Assembly: GCF_905404315.1 (NCBI RefSeq) | Contig: NC_066311.1 | Location: forward strand, 3,720,001 to 3,784,000 | Reading direction: 5' to 3' | Length of the DNA: 64,000 nucleotides | From: Leptidea sinapis | Lineage: Eukaryota > Arthropoda > Insecta > Lepidoptera > Pieridae | Part shown: positions 29,707 through 40,450 of the stretch, piece by piece | Numbering within the stretch: the stretch's first letter is position 1 | Layout of the letters: each line of letters opens with the position of its first letter | The notes under the pieces: generated by a model | Told to the model about the DNA's origin: nothing | Database searches by the model: none | Seen by the model: only the letters and a program-made list of their open reading frames with translations | Made by a program: the position numbers and the translations under genes

Positions 29707-31489
29707 TTATAATTATATATTACAATAATATATTGGGCTAATATTTTATACATCATTATTATTTTTACGTATTCCTATCAACAATTTGAGTTTAAAATCA
29801 ATAAAATAATATAAGATCGGTTAGGGATGAGATTATTTCATTTGTTGTGGAGAGATCATAACAGAAGCTGTTGAGAGATGGTTTATATCTCAACGTATTT
29901 CACGTACCAACCAACCAAGAAAATGACGGCTTTCTTCGTGTGTATCCAATACATTCCGCGCACTCTAACAGATAGGATAATGGTTTCTTTGTGCGTCAAA
30001 TTGTTTCCAATGAACACAGCACCGGCATTCTTCTGAGTGTAACTGATATGCTCAGTGGGTGCTGGAAAGGCGCGCACGTTACGGGTCGCTGGTTTGAGAC
30101 AAAGCAACGTTTGACAATGCCCGGGATATTGGACAGTACTGAATGCAGGTTCAATGATCTTAAATACAGTACAGTTTCGGCGGTACGAATTTGTCACTAC
30201 ATCTTCGACGTATGGTGATTTTTTTGGGTATTATAAAAATATATTTTTCATCGAGTGGAGCAAATTAGAAATGACTAAGAGGGTGTCATTTGTAATAAGA
30301 CGAAGTCGAGGGCCTAAACATATCAAAGTAGTGGAGTCGGAGTTTTTACCGAGCGATAATGATATAGACCTGTTAGGAAGAAATAATTATAATTATTATT
30401 TAGGTTATTATAAGCTTTAAAACAAAGTTACTAAGAATAGAAAAAAAAATTGTACTGATTATTATGGGCCTTTATATTCACCAAGATAACATTCAGGTCT
30501 GATTTTTTATATTGGAATCAATGTAGAAGCCTATACTTTTTAACTATTTCTAGCGAAAAACGACAGGTTTGTGGGGTTACAAAAATAGAGACTGCCGATA
30601 GAAGTGAAAACTTAGAACTTTTTCTATTAATATTTGAAAGTTCGTAATATTTAAAAACAATAATTTTTTTAATTTTCAATAACAATATATTAATCAAACA
30701 AAAACACTACTTCAACATTGCACAGTATATACACATTGAACTTTTTACTAAATCGATTCAATTTCACAAAGATATACACAGCACTAATTTTGCACAATAT
30801 CAGCTGTATAGCTACAGATATACTGCTATAAGCATTTCGGTCCACGAATTCACGAGATTTCAAATCCAAAAAGTCTCTAACTATATATGTTTCTTCTTTA
30901 AATTATTTATTTATCGCGTGCGCCAGTCATGAGCATGTCGGTGACCCGAACCCACAAGGTTTTTCCCTACGAAAAAATACATATCCCTTGGTAGCCTCCT
31001 ATTCCTTAAGTCGGTTATAAAACGGCTAAAAACTCTCATAATAAAACCTAGCTGATGAATACGTCACGGGTTGCGGTAGGAACATAACGTGGTAAGGATA
31101 CAGTTTCAACAGGATGGGAACCTGCGTCCCTTCGTGTGCCGCTTGAGTGATCCTGCCTAGAGTTACGCGCTGGGGTTGAATTACCCACTCTACTTGTTCT
31201 ATAATAGCACTTTTAAGTTTATTACCCTCAGCTTAGAATCTAGTACTTAGATGTGTATTTTAGAAATTTGGAATTTTAGACTGGCATGAAATTTTAGGCT
31301 TTTTCACTAATATTTGAACACTAATTTCAGATGGAATATTGTAAAAAAAATTACCAGTCAGAACGCTCGACGTCTCACACTGGTAAATTCATTTGTAATA
31401 TACCTAGATTTCTTATAATATCAATATAGTGTACGCGGTAAAATTGTATGAAATAATGTCGATTGACAATCTGTTGTTTTATTAAAATA
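29707..31489. other. Low-repeat region with unidentified ORFs
   Basis: Opposed ORFs at 29883-30197 (-, 104 codons) and 29991-30218 (+) and an ORF at 30154-30420 (+) lie in DNA less AT-rich than the surroundings. I recognise no domain. 30590-30615 carries a family L scrap (GCCGATAGAAGTGAAAACTT). No splice or transcription signal I would trust. Confidence 0.3.
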
Positions 31490-31688
31490 CTAGCCGTTCC
31501 CGCCCGCTTCGCTGGGCGAATTTTAAAAGGAAATAAATTAAACTTTATTCATTTTATTACTAATACATTATAAAAAATAAGTAACCTCATCATCTAGGAT
31601 AAATTTTGCATCGAATGTTAGTAGTTTCATGTCGATACGATCAGTGGTTTAGGCTTGAAAGAACCTCAAACAAAGACCATTTTCATTA
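31490..31688 (-). mobile_element. Helitron-like fragment, head-to-head with the next element
   Basis: Begins a|CTAGCCGTTCCCGCCCGCTT-CGCTGGGCG, the complement of a lepidopteran Helitron 3' end. Its 5' end would fall where the next element starts. Confidence 0.65.
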
Positions 31689-32071
31689 TCTTAACATATA
31701 TAAATTACGTGACACATTGTTTGTCCGCGATAGACTCCTTAACTAATGAACGGATTTAAATGGGGATTACTTCATGTGGAGAGTGGAGTGCATTTTAGTC
31801 CAACTTGAGAGATAGATAGGATACTTTTTATTTTGATTTGAGAACCTTAATATTTTTTAAGTCCAATATTTGTTTTGTATGGACATATTTTCTGTGAGAG
31901 AATTTATTGACGCACGGTTTGACAGGTCTGCTGTAAAACAATTTCATTATAACAACAAGGAGCATACGTTAAGAAAATAATCTTGATGTTATGAAAAAAT
32001 ATTGGCAAATTTATAAAAAACAATATTTTGTTTATTATTATATACAGAACAACGTCTTTAGGGTCAGCTAG
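31689..32071 (+). mobile_element. Helitron-like element F, complete ends
   Basis: a|TCTTAACATATATAAATTAC ... TTTAGGGTCAGCTAG|t, A|T target, 383 bp. Interior GTATGGACATATTTTCTGTG, GACGCACGGTTTGACAG. Confidence 0.85.
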
Positions 32072-32474
32072 TAATATATAGGTCACTAGTGAAATTGTAA
32101 TATCACGCCTTTGGCTTGTAACTGCGACATTAGCGACAAATTATCTCCTCGCGTCAGCTCATTGTATGAATTATCATATTATGTAATGAAATGTCATTGA
32201 CTGAATTATTTGTGCATATATATAGGTATTTCTAACTTAAAAAAATATAGGTTCCGGATAAGAAATCACCAACATATCATATACTAAAACTTTCTCCGAA
32301 TAACGATGAATTTTATGGTATAAGTATTATTCCGATTGGTTCAGTAGTTGTAGGCCATTAAAGAATTTAAGTACTATTTCTTATTAAAAATATTTTATCA
32401 ACGTACTAATAAAATATGCAGTAGCGATTGTTTCGATTTGTGGTCGTTATTATCTGACGAATTACGATATATTA
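32072..32474. repeat. Unassigned plus family Q repeat at 32240-32345
   Basis: CAACATATCATATACTAAAA, CTTTCTCCGAATAACGATGA, ATGGTATAAGTATTATTCCG, ATTGGTTC are the reverse complement of 63.73-63.83 kb. Remainder AT-rich. Confidence 0.45.
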
Positions 32475-32783
32475 CTAGCTGACCCAGCAAACGTTGTATT
32501 GCCGATATTAAAATCGCGATACAAAAGTGACTGTTGATCGTAGATGGGTGAAAATTTGAAGTTGTATGTATTTTTTAATGCTGACTCAAATATAAAAAAA
32601 AAGTCCAAAAAAGAAAATCGTGTTCGAGGGACCACCCTTAACATTTAAGGGGATGAAAAATAGATGATGTCCGATTCTCAGACCTACCCAATATGCACTC
32701 AAAATTTCATGAGAATCGGTCAAGCCGTTTCGGAGGAGTTCAAAGTTTAACATCTTGACACGAGAATTTTATATATTTGATGA
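32475..32783 (-). mobile_element. Helitron-like element F
   Basis: a|CTAGCTGACCCAGCAAACGT ... CACGAGAATTTTATATATTT, GATGA|t. Near-identical layout to 14476-14794. Confidence 0.82.
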
Positions 32784-33177
32784 TCATCCTGACCAATGAG
32801 TATTAAGTACTGCACAATCTTTTCATTCGTTTGACTGTATTCTTCGCATTGCGAAAATATAGTATTAGTAATCTACTGGGTTATAAGGTTAATAATTATA
32901 ATCTTACGAATCCGTCTAATACCATACAAAACTGAATTTATCACAATTTTAATCTCAGTATAAATTATTCACTCAAATATCTGTGTCCTCTCGGCCAATT
33001 ACCAAACAATTATCATATTAAAAATGAGAACAAAACATGCTGTGATAGTGTTCTTGTCGACATCACACATGTTACACTTAAGCTTCCGGACGGGGTAAAT
33101 CGTCGATAAACCATTGTGTACACTACAAGAAAAGCGATACATAGCTTTAGCGTTAATTATTATTATTTAATTTCATT
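32784..33177. other. Unassigned AT-rich DNA
   Basis: No gene or clear repeat. Confidence 0.3.
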
Positions 33178-33600
33178 TATTTTCTCAAAATTGATTTCTT
33201 TATAATTCTTTTTGATGTCACTTTTAATACTACCACCGCTTCGGAAACAAATGGCGCTCTGAGAGTAAGTACAAGAGGTGCAAGAAACACTCCCAGCATT
33301 CTTTTTTGTGCTCTTTTTAATAAAATATACAATATTGTAGTGTCATTGTTATTACTATAAAATAATATAGTCCCAGACTGTCCGATCACTTAGATATTCA
33401 GCTGTGAAGTACTAGGATTTACCACAGGGCCATTGATTGGAACTTAATTATAAAAGTGTATACATTTACCCTTATCTATCATCTATTAGAATCTGTTACA
33501 AGCAATCCCGTATTTCTAGTGTTATAATAATGAAAATCACTATTTAGAGCAAAAAGGTGACGATTTTTGTGAAAGTACATATATTAAATTTTCATACTGC
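33178..33600 (-). repeat. LINE family B 3' end
   Basis: Antisense UTR (CCGCTTCGGAAACAAATGGC, GCTCTGAGAGTAAGTACAAG), CTTAGATATTCAGCTGTGAA, then coding remnant to GGTGACGATTTTTGTGAAAG. Confidence 0.82.
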
Positions 33601-33898
33601 CAGTTACATACTGAATGTTTTTGGAGTGGCCATTTATAACTTACAAAACCAGCCAGCAACGAGTTGAACTCTCGTGGATAGGGTTCCGTATAAATGTTTT
33701 TATTAAATTTTACTGAATTTATGAATCTACTATTTCTTTGTGAAGAACTAATTGATAGAATTTTTAAAGGTTTTCTTATAATCTACAAGCAATACCTAAA
33801 CTATATTGAATATTTTTTTTCAAAATTGTACGCTCAGTAATTTTGATTAACAGGGGAAATTGTAAATTTTTGTCTTCTTTCATGAATAATACCAAGAC
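33601..33898. other. Unassigned AT-rich DNA
   Basis: No gene recognised. Confidence 0.3.
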
Positions 33899-34415
33899 AA
33901 TTTATTGTATAGTATGATATGCGATAGCGGTATGTCCGTGCGATTAAAGGGACGAGTATATATATATACTCGTCCCTTTAATATAAGCCGTCCGACCGGC
34001 TATGACATACGGAGCCGAATGCTGGCCACTCAAAAAGCAGCACGAACATCAATTGCACTGCGCAGAGATAAAGATGCTCAGGTGGGCAGGTGGTGTAACT
34101 AGGCTGGATCAGGTCAGAAACATACACATAAGAGGCACCTTTAAAGTTAGACCTATCCCAGATAAACTGCAGGAGAGCCGTTTGGCGATCATACAACCAC
34201 ATGAGCAGAAAAGTGTTAGATATAGTAACTAAACCTCGATGACGAGGAAGACCCCGAATCACATGGATGTGTATGGTAAATAAGAACCTAAAAGAAGCCC
34301 ACATAAACAAAGAGACGACCGAGGACCGAGCCACCTGGAGACACATGATACGGAGGGCCGACCCCAAATAAAATGGGAAAAGGCCAGACCAAGAAGAATA
34401 ATTTATTGTATAGTA
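33899..34415 (+). mobile_element. RTE-like LINE insertion with 16-bp target-site duplication
   Basis: AATTTATTGTATAGTA is repeated exactly at 33899-33914 and 34400-34415. Between them, from about 34000, MTYGAECWPLKKQHEHQLHC, AEIKMLRWAGGVTRLDQVRN, IHIRGTFKVRPIPDKLQES, then a frameshift, then the usual W-R-(x)-ADPK ending (RRADPK, about 34350-34370) and AAATGGGAAAAGGCCAGACC. YGAE-W and K-LRW-GV-R-D are standard RTE C-terminal motifs. The 5' side starts with a non-LINE-like 28-base stretch and a perfect 40-bp palindrome. Confidence 0.88.
33943..33982. repeat. Perfect 40-bp palindrome
   Basis: Half-site ATTAAAGGGACGAGTATATA followed at once by its exact complement. Sits at the 5' end of the RTE insertion. 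Confidence 0.97.
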
Positions 34416-34970
34416 GTGTCATAGCTTTGTTGGATTCGATAGCTTATCGTTAGCTGTATGAAAGTCTTTATATTTATATGTTTATATCTCAATATGCGGA
34501 AGCAGTAAATTTAGTAGCGTAACGCGTTTAACTCAAACAAATTGAGAGGGAATTGAGTGGTTAGTGTGAGTTGAAAGAGGCCTACTGGGATAAATAGGAC
34601 TGAACTGTTTTATTGGAGGGAGGAGCACTGAAGTATACTTAATCATCACCCTACTTTCGATACATTTTTCGAGGCGGCATCCGATTGAGCCATATTTGAG
34701 GAGCTTTATCAAAAATTAACATGTTTTTGACCTGCTTGATTAGCCTTCATGTTGTATCGAACTGGAAACACCGCAAAGGAATATGTTCCGCTTTAGTTGT
34801 GCGCTAACGAAAGATAGTAAACCTTACGGCTAAAATGACCCATACTATTCTGATAGAGTTAATGAATTATACAATTCGATATTTAAATGAAAAGCGACAT
34901 CATAATTTTCATTTTAATTAGTGAGAAATATTTAGGTAACTTTGTCTGTCTCTAAAAACTAGATATTGTT
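34416..34970. other. Unassigned DNA
   Basis: ATGTTGTATCGAACTGGAAA, CACCGCAAAGGAATATGTTC at 34750 may be a very old family C scrap. No gene. Confidence 0.3.
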
Positions 34971-34971
34971 A

Positions 34972-35305
34972 CTAGCTAACCCAGCAAACGTTTTATAACA
35001 ATAAATATATAAAAAATAAATAGATGCAACCGATTCTCAGACCTATCAAATATATCTAATAACAATTATTGTATTCGATTGCCATCTTGCAACCCTATAG
35101 CGGATGGAACAGAATAATATAAAAATCACGATTCAAAAATAGATTTAAGAAAATTGAAGTTGTATGTATTTATTAATGCTGTGAGTCTAATAATGTGAGA
35201 TATGAAAAATAGATGTTGGCCTATTCTCATAACCTACCCGATATGTACACAAAATTTTATACAAATCGGTTCAGCCGTTTCGGAGGAGACACGAGAATTT
35301 TATAT
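34972..35305 (-). mobile_element. Helitron-like element F, rearranged
   Basis: CTAGCTAACCCAGCAAACGT at the left, GCCGTTTCGGAGGAGACACG, AGAATTTTATAT at the right. CCGATTCTCAGACCTAT-like sequence occurs twice (35029, 35220), so two copies or a duplication are overlaid. Confidence 0.65.
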
Positions 35306-35404
35306 CATGTTATAGAGTGTTAAATAGAAATTTAAATATACACTTAAATAAATTAAATACCCCATACAAGAATGTCACTATCGAGCCCTCACCCTATGGC
35401 AATA

Positions 35405-35575
35405 ATCCTTATTAATATTATAAATTTAAGTTTGTTTGTTACGCTCTAACGCCGGAGCTACTGAACCGATTTTCATGAAATTTGTTACTGGGATAGACTA
35501 TAGCTTGGGAAAGGACAGGTTGCTGCGGGATTTGTTAAACACTGTTTCACGTCGATGAACTATAACTATATCCCA
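35405..35575 (+). repeat. Helitron-like 5' end fragment
   Basis: TATTATAAATTTAAGTTTGT, GCCGGAGCTACTGAACCGAT, TTTCATGAAATTTGTTACTG; typical 5' part of a lepidopteran non-autonomous Helitron. No CTAG end found. Confidence 0.45.
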
Positions 35576-35737
35576 ATAGTAGGTTTAGCTTAATTTCCCA
35601 TAACAATCTTCCTCGAAATAAGATTCATATAACAGGTTAAGAACGGGAGAGAAAACGAGCTAGAAATTTATAATCATATCCTAAACAAAAAACAAAAAAG
35701 AAATAAAGAGAAGCTTTCTTTATTTAAAACAGACATA

Positions 35738-36072
35738 CTAGCTGACCAGACGATGTTCTATACATAATAAATAAAATGCTTCTTTTTTAGGAATTTGTCA
35801 ATAATATTTCATAACATAAAGAATTATTATGTAGATTATGCTCCCGGTTGTTATAATGCAATTGTTTCACAGCAGAACTGTCAAACCGTGCGTCAATAAA
35901 TTCTCTAATAGAAAATATGTCGGTACAAAACAAATGTTGGAAATGAAAATAATTATGAGTCCCAAATCGTCTCAAGTAGGACTAAACTGCACTCCATGAA
36001 GTAATCCCCATTAATTTAGAAGTTGACTGGGAACAAACATCAGGACACTGGATTTATATATATATATAAAGA
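35738..36072 (-). mobile_element. Helitron-like element F
   Basis: a|CTAGCTGACCAGACGATGTT ... GGATTTATATATATATATAA, AGA|t. Interior complementary to GACGCACGGTTTGACAG and GACATATTTTC. Confidence 0.75.
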
Positions 36073-36119
36073 TAAAACATTGCTGTGCTCTTGCAGAGCG
36101 TCTCATATTGTCTACCTAT

Positions 36120-36186
36120 AGGTATATTGTGCCACCTTTTACAATAATATGACTTATAATAAAAGGATTTTGATTTGATTTGAAAT
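36120..36186 (+). repeat. LINE 3' terminus with TTTGAT tail
   Basis: TGCCACCTTTTACAATAATA then AATAAAAGGATTTTGATTTGATTTGAAAT-type short tandem tail (last unit GATTTGATTTGAAAT). Parent element unknown. Confidence 0.5.
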
Positions 36187-36225
36187 ACCGTGCTCTGACT
36201 TTAAATGACAACTAACCACTTCTCA

Positions 36226-36376
36226 CTTAGATCATTTATACATCTAATAGACTATGACAGCTGTGAAAACGTCAAAAAAAATTGACAGTCACAAAGTGAC
36301 TTGTGTCACGCACACTAAACTAATATTCCTGGCCTATTTTCGAAGAGACTCTATCTAGACGTTTAAATTATGTAAG
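36226..36376 (+). mobile_element. hAT-like MITE M with perfect 8-bp TSD
   Basis: CTTAGATCATTTATACATCT at the left, complementary GACGTTTAAATTATGTAAG at the right, 151 bp. ACTTCTCA occurs exactly at 36218-36225 and 36377-36384. An 8-bp duplication with short TIRs fits hAT mobilisation. No ORF. Confidence 0.92.
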
Positions 36377-36774
36377 ACTTCTCATTTATCCAGTTCTTGA
36401 AATGAATTGTGGCCAATAAAGTCACACCCCAAACCGTATCATCAAATCAAAACATAAAACTACCCACAATCTGGGCCCTTCCGACACTTACGCCAGTTGA
36501 CACATGACATTTACGAGTCTAAATTTTATAATAATTTATGTGCAAGTGATTTGTTCCCGTTGTTTTGTATGTAAAATGTTCTGTAGGATGTCGGGCAGAC
36601 AGAATGCGGGCGCTAATTCACAAACGAACAAGTAGTATTAACAAATTGGACAATTTATATGTTGTTTGATTTCGTATGTATGTCTGTAGATCACTGAATC
36701 AATTTTCAGCGAGACAACTGTGGCGTTTTAACTGCCCACAGTAGTCTTAAAGCACTACCTACCTAGTCTGGTGT
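36377..36774. other. Unassigned DNA
   Basis: No gene. GTATGTCTGTAGATCACTGA at 36675 resembles a Helitron-like 5' motif but is weak. Confidence 0.3.
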
Positions 36775-37395
36775 TTTTTTAGGTTTCCGTAGCCAAATGG
36801 CAAGAAATAACCCTGATAGATTCGTCATGTCTGTCTGTCTGTCCGTCCGTATGTCACAGCCACTTTTTTCCGAAACTTTATAAACTATATTGTTGAAACT
36901 TGGTAAGTAGATGTATTCTGTAAACCGCATTAAGATATTCACACATAAATAGAAAAAAAAAACAGTTAATTTTGGGGGTATACTTAGACTGAAACTCAAA
37001 ATGTTCTTTTCGTCAAGCCCATACCCGCCCATGAATAGGTCTTCAAAAATGATACTGAGGTTTCTATTTCATTTTTTCTAAACTGAATAGTTTGCGTGAA
37101 AGACACTTCCAAAGTGGTAAAATGTGTGTCCCTCCCCTGTAACTTCTATTATAAAGAATGATAAAACTAAAAAGACAAAATACATTACCTACCATGCAAA
37201 CTTCCACCGAAAATTGTTTTGTACGAGATCTAGTAAGTAGTTTTTTTTAATACGTCATAAATAACTTAATTTAAAAAAATGCACTCTTATTAATACATCG
37301 ATCAAAGTTTCAACGAACTACAAGATCTTTTATATTATGTTACTTGCTGATACGGAACCCTTCATGGGCGAGTCTGACTCTAAGCAGTGCTTAGT
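36775..37395. repeat. Family S repeat (GGTTCCGTA ... TACGGAACCC)
   Basis: AGGTTTCCGTAGCCAAATGG, GTCTGTCTGTCTGTCCGTCC, GTTGAAACTTGGTAAGTAGA at the left and TACGGAACCCTTCATGGGCG, AGTCTGACTC at the right. A widespread lepidopteran repeat layout; its end motifs GGTTTCCGTA and TACGGAACCC are near-complementary. No ORF beyond chance. Confidence 0.6.
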
Positions 37396-37500
37396 TTGAA
37401 ATGGTGAAGTAGGTTCAAACTCCTCAAAAGAACAATGACCAAACTATACCTAATACTGTCCTGTGTATGTTTTCGTAGTTTTATTTATTTAAAGCATTGG

Positions 37501-37538
37501 TAACTAGACCATCAGCTTTTTAGCTGATGGTCTTGTTA
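37501..37538. repeat. Hairpin with 17-bp arms
   Basis: TAACTAGACCATCAGCT, loop TTTT, AGCTGATGGTCTTGTTA; one mismatch (T/T). Confidence 0.9.
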
Positions 37539-37871
37539 CCTTGCCCTCCAAACTGCAATAAAAGAAGAATATTTTAATGATTTTTCAATATACTCGATAA
37601 CTAGAAAAACCCAAGTTAGGTTTATGGGCAAAAAATAGGACCTAATACCGAACCGAAATAAATATATTGTCAAACGAGGCCACAGACATAGAGTAGGTTT
37701 ATGTGTCAAAATAAGAAACTCAATGATAATACTGTGTGATGATATATTTTTTATGAAAGAGGTGGACGAAAACGTGTATACATACATACGGGTCTGATGG
37801 TATAAGACCGCAGCCCATACGCTCTTCTAACACCAGAGGAAATTTCTTAGGAAGTTCTTCTTGGAAAAATA
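37539..37871. other. Unassigned; possible family C scrap at 37790-37850
   Basis: ACGGGTCTGATGGTATAAGA, CTCTTCTAACACCAGAGGAA vaguely match family C. The antisense ORF at 37536-37787 is chance-like. Confidence 0.3.
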
Positions 37872-38155
37872 TTTTTTTTATGACAATAAAAAACGAGACA
37901 AGCAGGATTTTCAGCTGATGGTAATTAATACGCCCTGCTCATTACAATGCAGTGCCACTAAGGATTCTTGAAAATACCAAAAATTCCGAGGGGCATTACA
38001 ATTACGCTCGTCACAGTTGTCCAGTTATTTCACTAGCCGGCGTCCTTCAGACCGACACACAATAATGCTTACACATTACTGCTTCACGGCAGATATAGGC
38101 GCCGTTGTACCCATAATTTAGCCGGCATCCTGTGCAAAGGAGCCTCCCACTGGTC
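37872..38155 (-). repeat. Family D element
   Basis: T-run, ATGACAATAAAAAACGAGAC to GGAGCCTCCCACTGG. Head-to-tail with the next copy, only 25 bp away. Confidence 0.85.
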
Positions 38156-38179
38156 AATGTCCTTCATGTGAAAAACAAT

Positions 38180-38446
38180 TTTTTTTATGGCAATTAAGGT
38201 GACGAGACATGCAGGGCTTTCAGCTGATGGTAATTAATACGCCCTGCTCCTCAAAAATCTGAAATCCCCAAAATTCTGTGCGGCACTACAATTGCGCTCG
38301 TTACCTTGAGACAGTAAGTAATTTCACTAGCTACGGCGCCCTTCAGACCGAAACAGTAATGCTTACACATTACTGCTTCACGGCACAAACAGGCGCCGTA
38401 GTGGTACCCATAATCCAGCCGGCATCCTGTGCAAAGGAGCCTGGTA
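38180..38446 (-). repeat. Family D element, second of a tandem pair
   Basis: T-run, ATGGCAATTAAGGTGACGAG to CAAAGGAGCCTGG. Independent deletions from the first copy indicate separate insertion or an old duplication. Confidence 0.82.
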
Positions 38447-39714
38447 AATTACTAAACATTAAAGTAAGAATTACTTAAGATAAGAGATACTTACTATGTT
38501 ATCATGCTATATAAAAGAGTTATAAATAGTGCGTATAATGTTAGTAAATACGTGTTGCTAAATTTGGAGCAGTTTTAACGACTAGTCGGCACCCGCGTGG
38601 ATCTAAAACCGAGCTTTGTTTGTTCTCCCGCCGAGAGCCGCTTTTGATGTCGTACTGTCCGTTTGTTTATCCTGCGAAGGGTCATTATGTTACTATTTTA
38701 TTGTCTACTGTTCCTGGTAACTCGTTGATTAAGTCTATGCTCTGTGGTGCCTATGTTGTGTTTGGTTTGGCTTCAGTTATTATGCCGTAAATGACGATGC
38801 CCATTTGGTGGTACTAAAGAGCGTGTGTGTCATAATATTATTTTATGTTAGATGTGTCTATATATATAAGAAAAGGTAATTTTAAGTGATTTCTAAAAAA
38901 TAGAGTAAAATTAAAATAAGGTTACAATATTTAATAAAAAGATGGGGCTTGGCTGTATGGTATATTGGTCATTGCCTGTTTCGACTTGATGGATAAATGG
39001 CAATAGACAATTATTATCATAGAATTATGCATCATTTGCCAATTCTAATTGCGATTCTTTAGTTTAATAGTAAAAATATTATTTGGGAAATAAAATTGTT
39101 ACTGAATATTAATTCTTACATATTAAAATAAATTAAGGCGAAGGGTAAACAGAAAACACGCAAACATGGTGTTTTTAGACAAGTTTTGTGGTGAAAGTAT
39201 AGCATTTCGAGCTATGAAAACTACTTAATCCTGTTACACGTCTGTATCCTTAAGTCTTATTTGTAGGTTGCTAATGCTTGCTGTTGGTTATAGTTAACAC
39301 TGCCGAGCCTTTTTGAATTACCACTTTTCTTTGAAGTTAAACAAGTTTTTTGGCATCGCGTGACGCATTTTTTTGGCACTACTCTCAGAAAAGTTATTCT
39401 TATAGCTTGTACTTTTTTGTGTAGGTACATTTATTCAGATTAGTAGTGAATAAAGAGGATTGTAAGCATATAAACTGTTTTCCACGCAAGAATTTTGAAA
39501 ATATTGGCTTTGTTAGATAGGGCCGGTAGCCGTGAACTCATATCGCTCAAGGTCGCATTTAGTGTCGCCTTAAGTCCCTCTGCATTTCATAAGTGGATGA
39601 TAGGATGGCTCACTAGGAAACCCTGTGCAGAGCCAACCAGTGATTTCCGTGTGCTTTGTAATTTAATTTAATGTCTTATGTCGCTTGTTTATGTCTTATG
39701 GTATTAAGTTTCAG
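38447..39714. other. 1.27-kb stretch with no assigned feature
   Basis: Less AT-rich at 38570-38770 (GGCACCCGCGTGGATCTAAA). No ORF over 70 codons, no repeat match in the window, no tRNA. Confidence 0.35.
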
Positions 39715-39716
39715 TA

Positions 39717-40139
39717 GAACGAGGGCTGCACTAAAAGTATCGGGAATGGAATATTTCCACTGTTCGTGTCATATTAAAATCTTTTTAATTGAGAACTCCT
39801 TGGTTTTAAAAATCGAATACCATTTAGATATTTATTTAAAAAAAGATTCTCAGTCTTGTCACAAGGTCTTTTCAAACTTGTTTAGTCGTTGAGAAAATGG
39901 AATTGACTCGAGAAAATTCTAGAGCGATGATTTATTATGACTTTCGAAGTGGTTTAACACAAAAATAGTGTGTTGACCGGATGATTTCTGCATTTGGTGA
40001 TGAAGCCCCATCCAAAAACCACAATTTATCGCTGGTTTGCTGAATTTCAACGTGGACGTGTCAAGCTCAGTGATGATCCCCGTCAAGGTCGTCCAAAAAC
40101 TGCAGTCACCAAAGAAAATTTTCAGTGCCGCCCTCGTAG
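39717..40139 (+). mobile_element. Internally deleted mariner element with transposase N-terminus
   Basis: Left TIR-like ACGAGGGCTGCACTAAAAGT next to a TA at 39715-39716. The ORF starts ATG 39897: MELTRENSRAMIYYDFRSGL, TQ, then an in-frame TAG at 39966, then ISAFGDEAPSKTTIYRWFAE, FQRGRVKLSDDPRQGRPKTA, VTKENF. This is the mariner helix-turn-helix DNA-binding half (YRWFAEF, DDPRQGRP). The sequence then jumps to TTTTCAGTGCCGCCCTCGT (40119-40137), an approximate complement of the left TIR. The whole catalytic DD(D) domain is deleted and there is a nonsense codon. Confidence 0.85.
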
Positions 40140-40194
40140 TAGTTGTTTTTTTTCACTAGTTACGGTGTCATTGAAACAGAATGACAAATATTCA

Positions 40195-40450
40195 AAGTCA
40201 AATAAACTTTATTCAATTAGGCTTAAACTAAGCGCTTTTGTAACATAACTATAAATTGTTCTTTTAAATTACTGAATGTACCATATGTTCTGAAAAAGTA
40301 GAGCTCGCGAGAAGAATATACAAGAAACTCAACGGCCACTCTTTTCAATCAATAGAGTATATTACGATGGCTGTAATATACATAAAAAATTCGTTTGTAA
40401 GGTTCTGCATCAAATAGATGAATCGTATTTAAATAATATCCAATATTGCA
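40195..40450 (-). repeat. LINE family I 3' UTR
   Basis: TCAAATAAACTTTATTCAAT, GCTTAAACTAAGCGCTTTTG, AGAAACTCAACGGCCACTCT, TTTGTAAGGTTCTGCATCAA; parallels 5278-5530. Confidence 0.7.

Noticed and set aside
33978..34367. 129-codon minus-strand ORF
   Set aside because: Antisense to the RTE-like LINE fragment, whose sense frame carries recognisable motifs.
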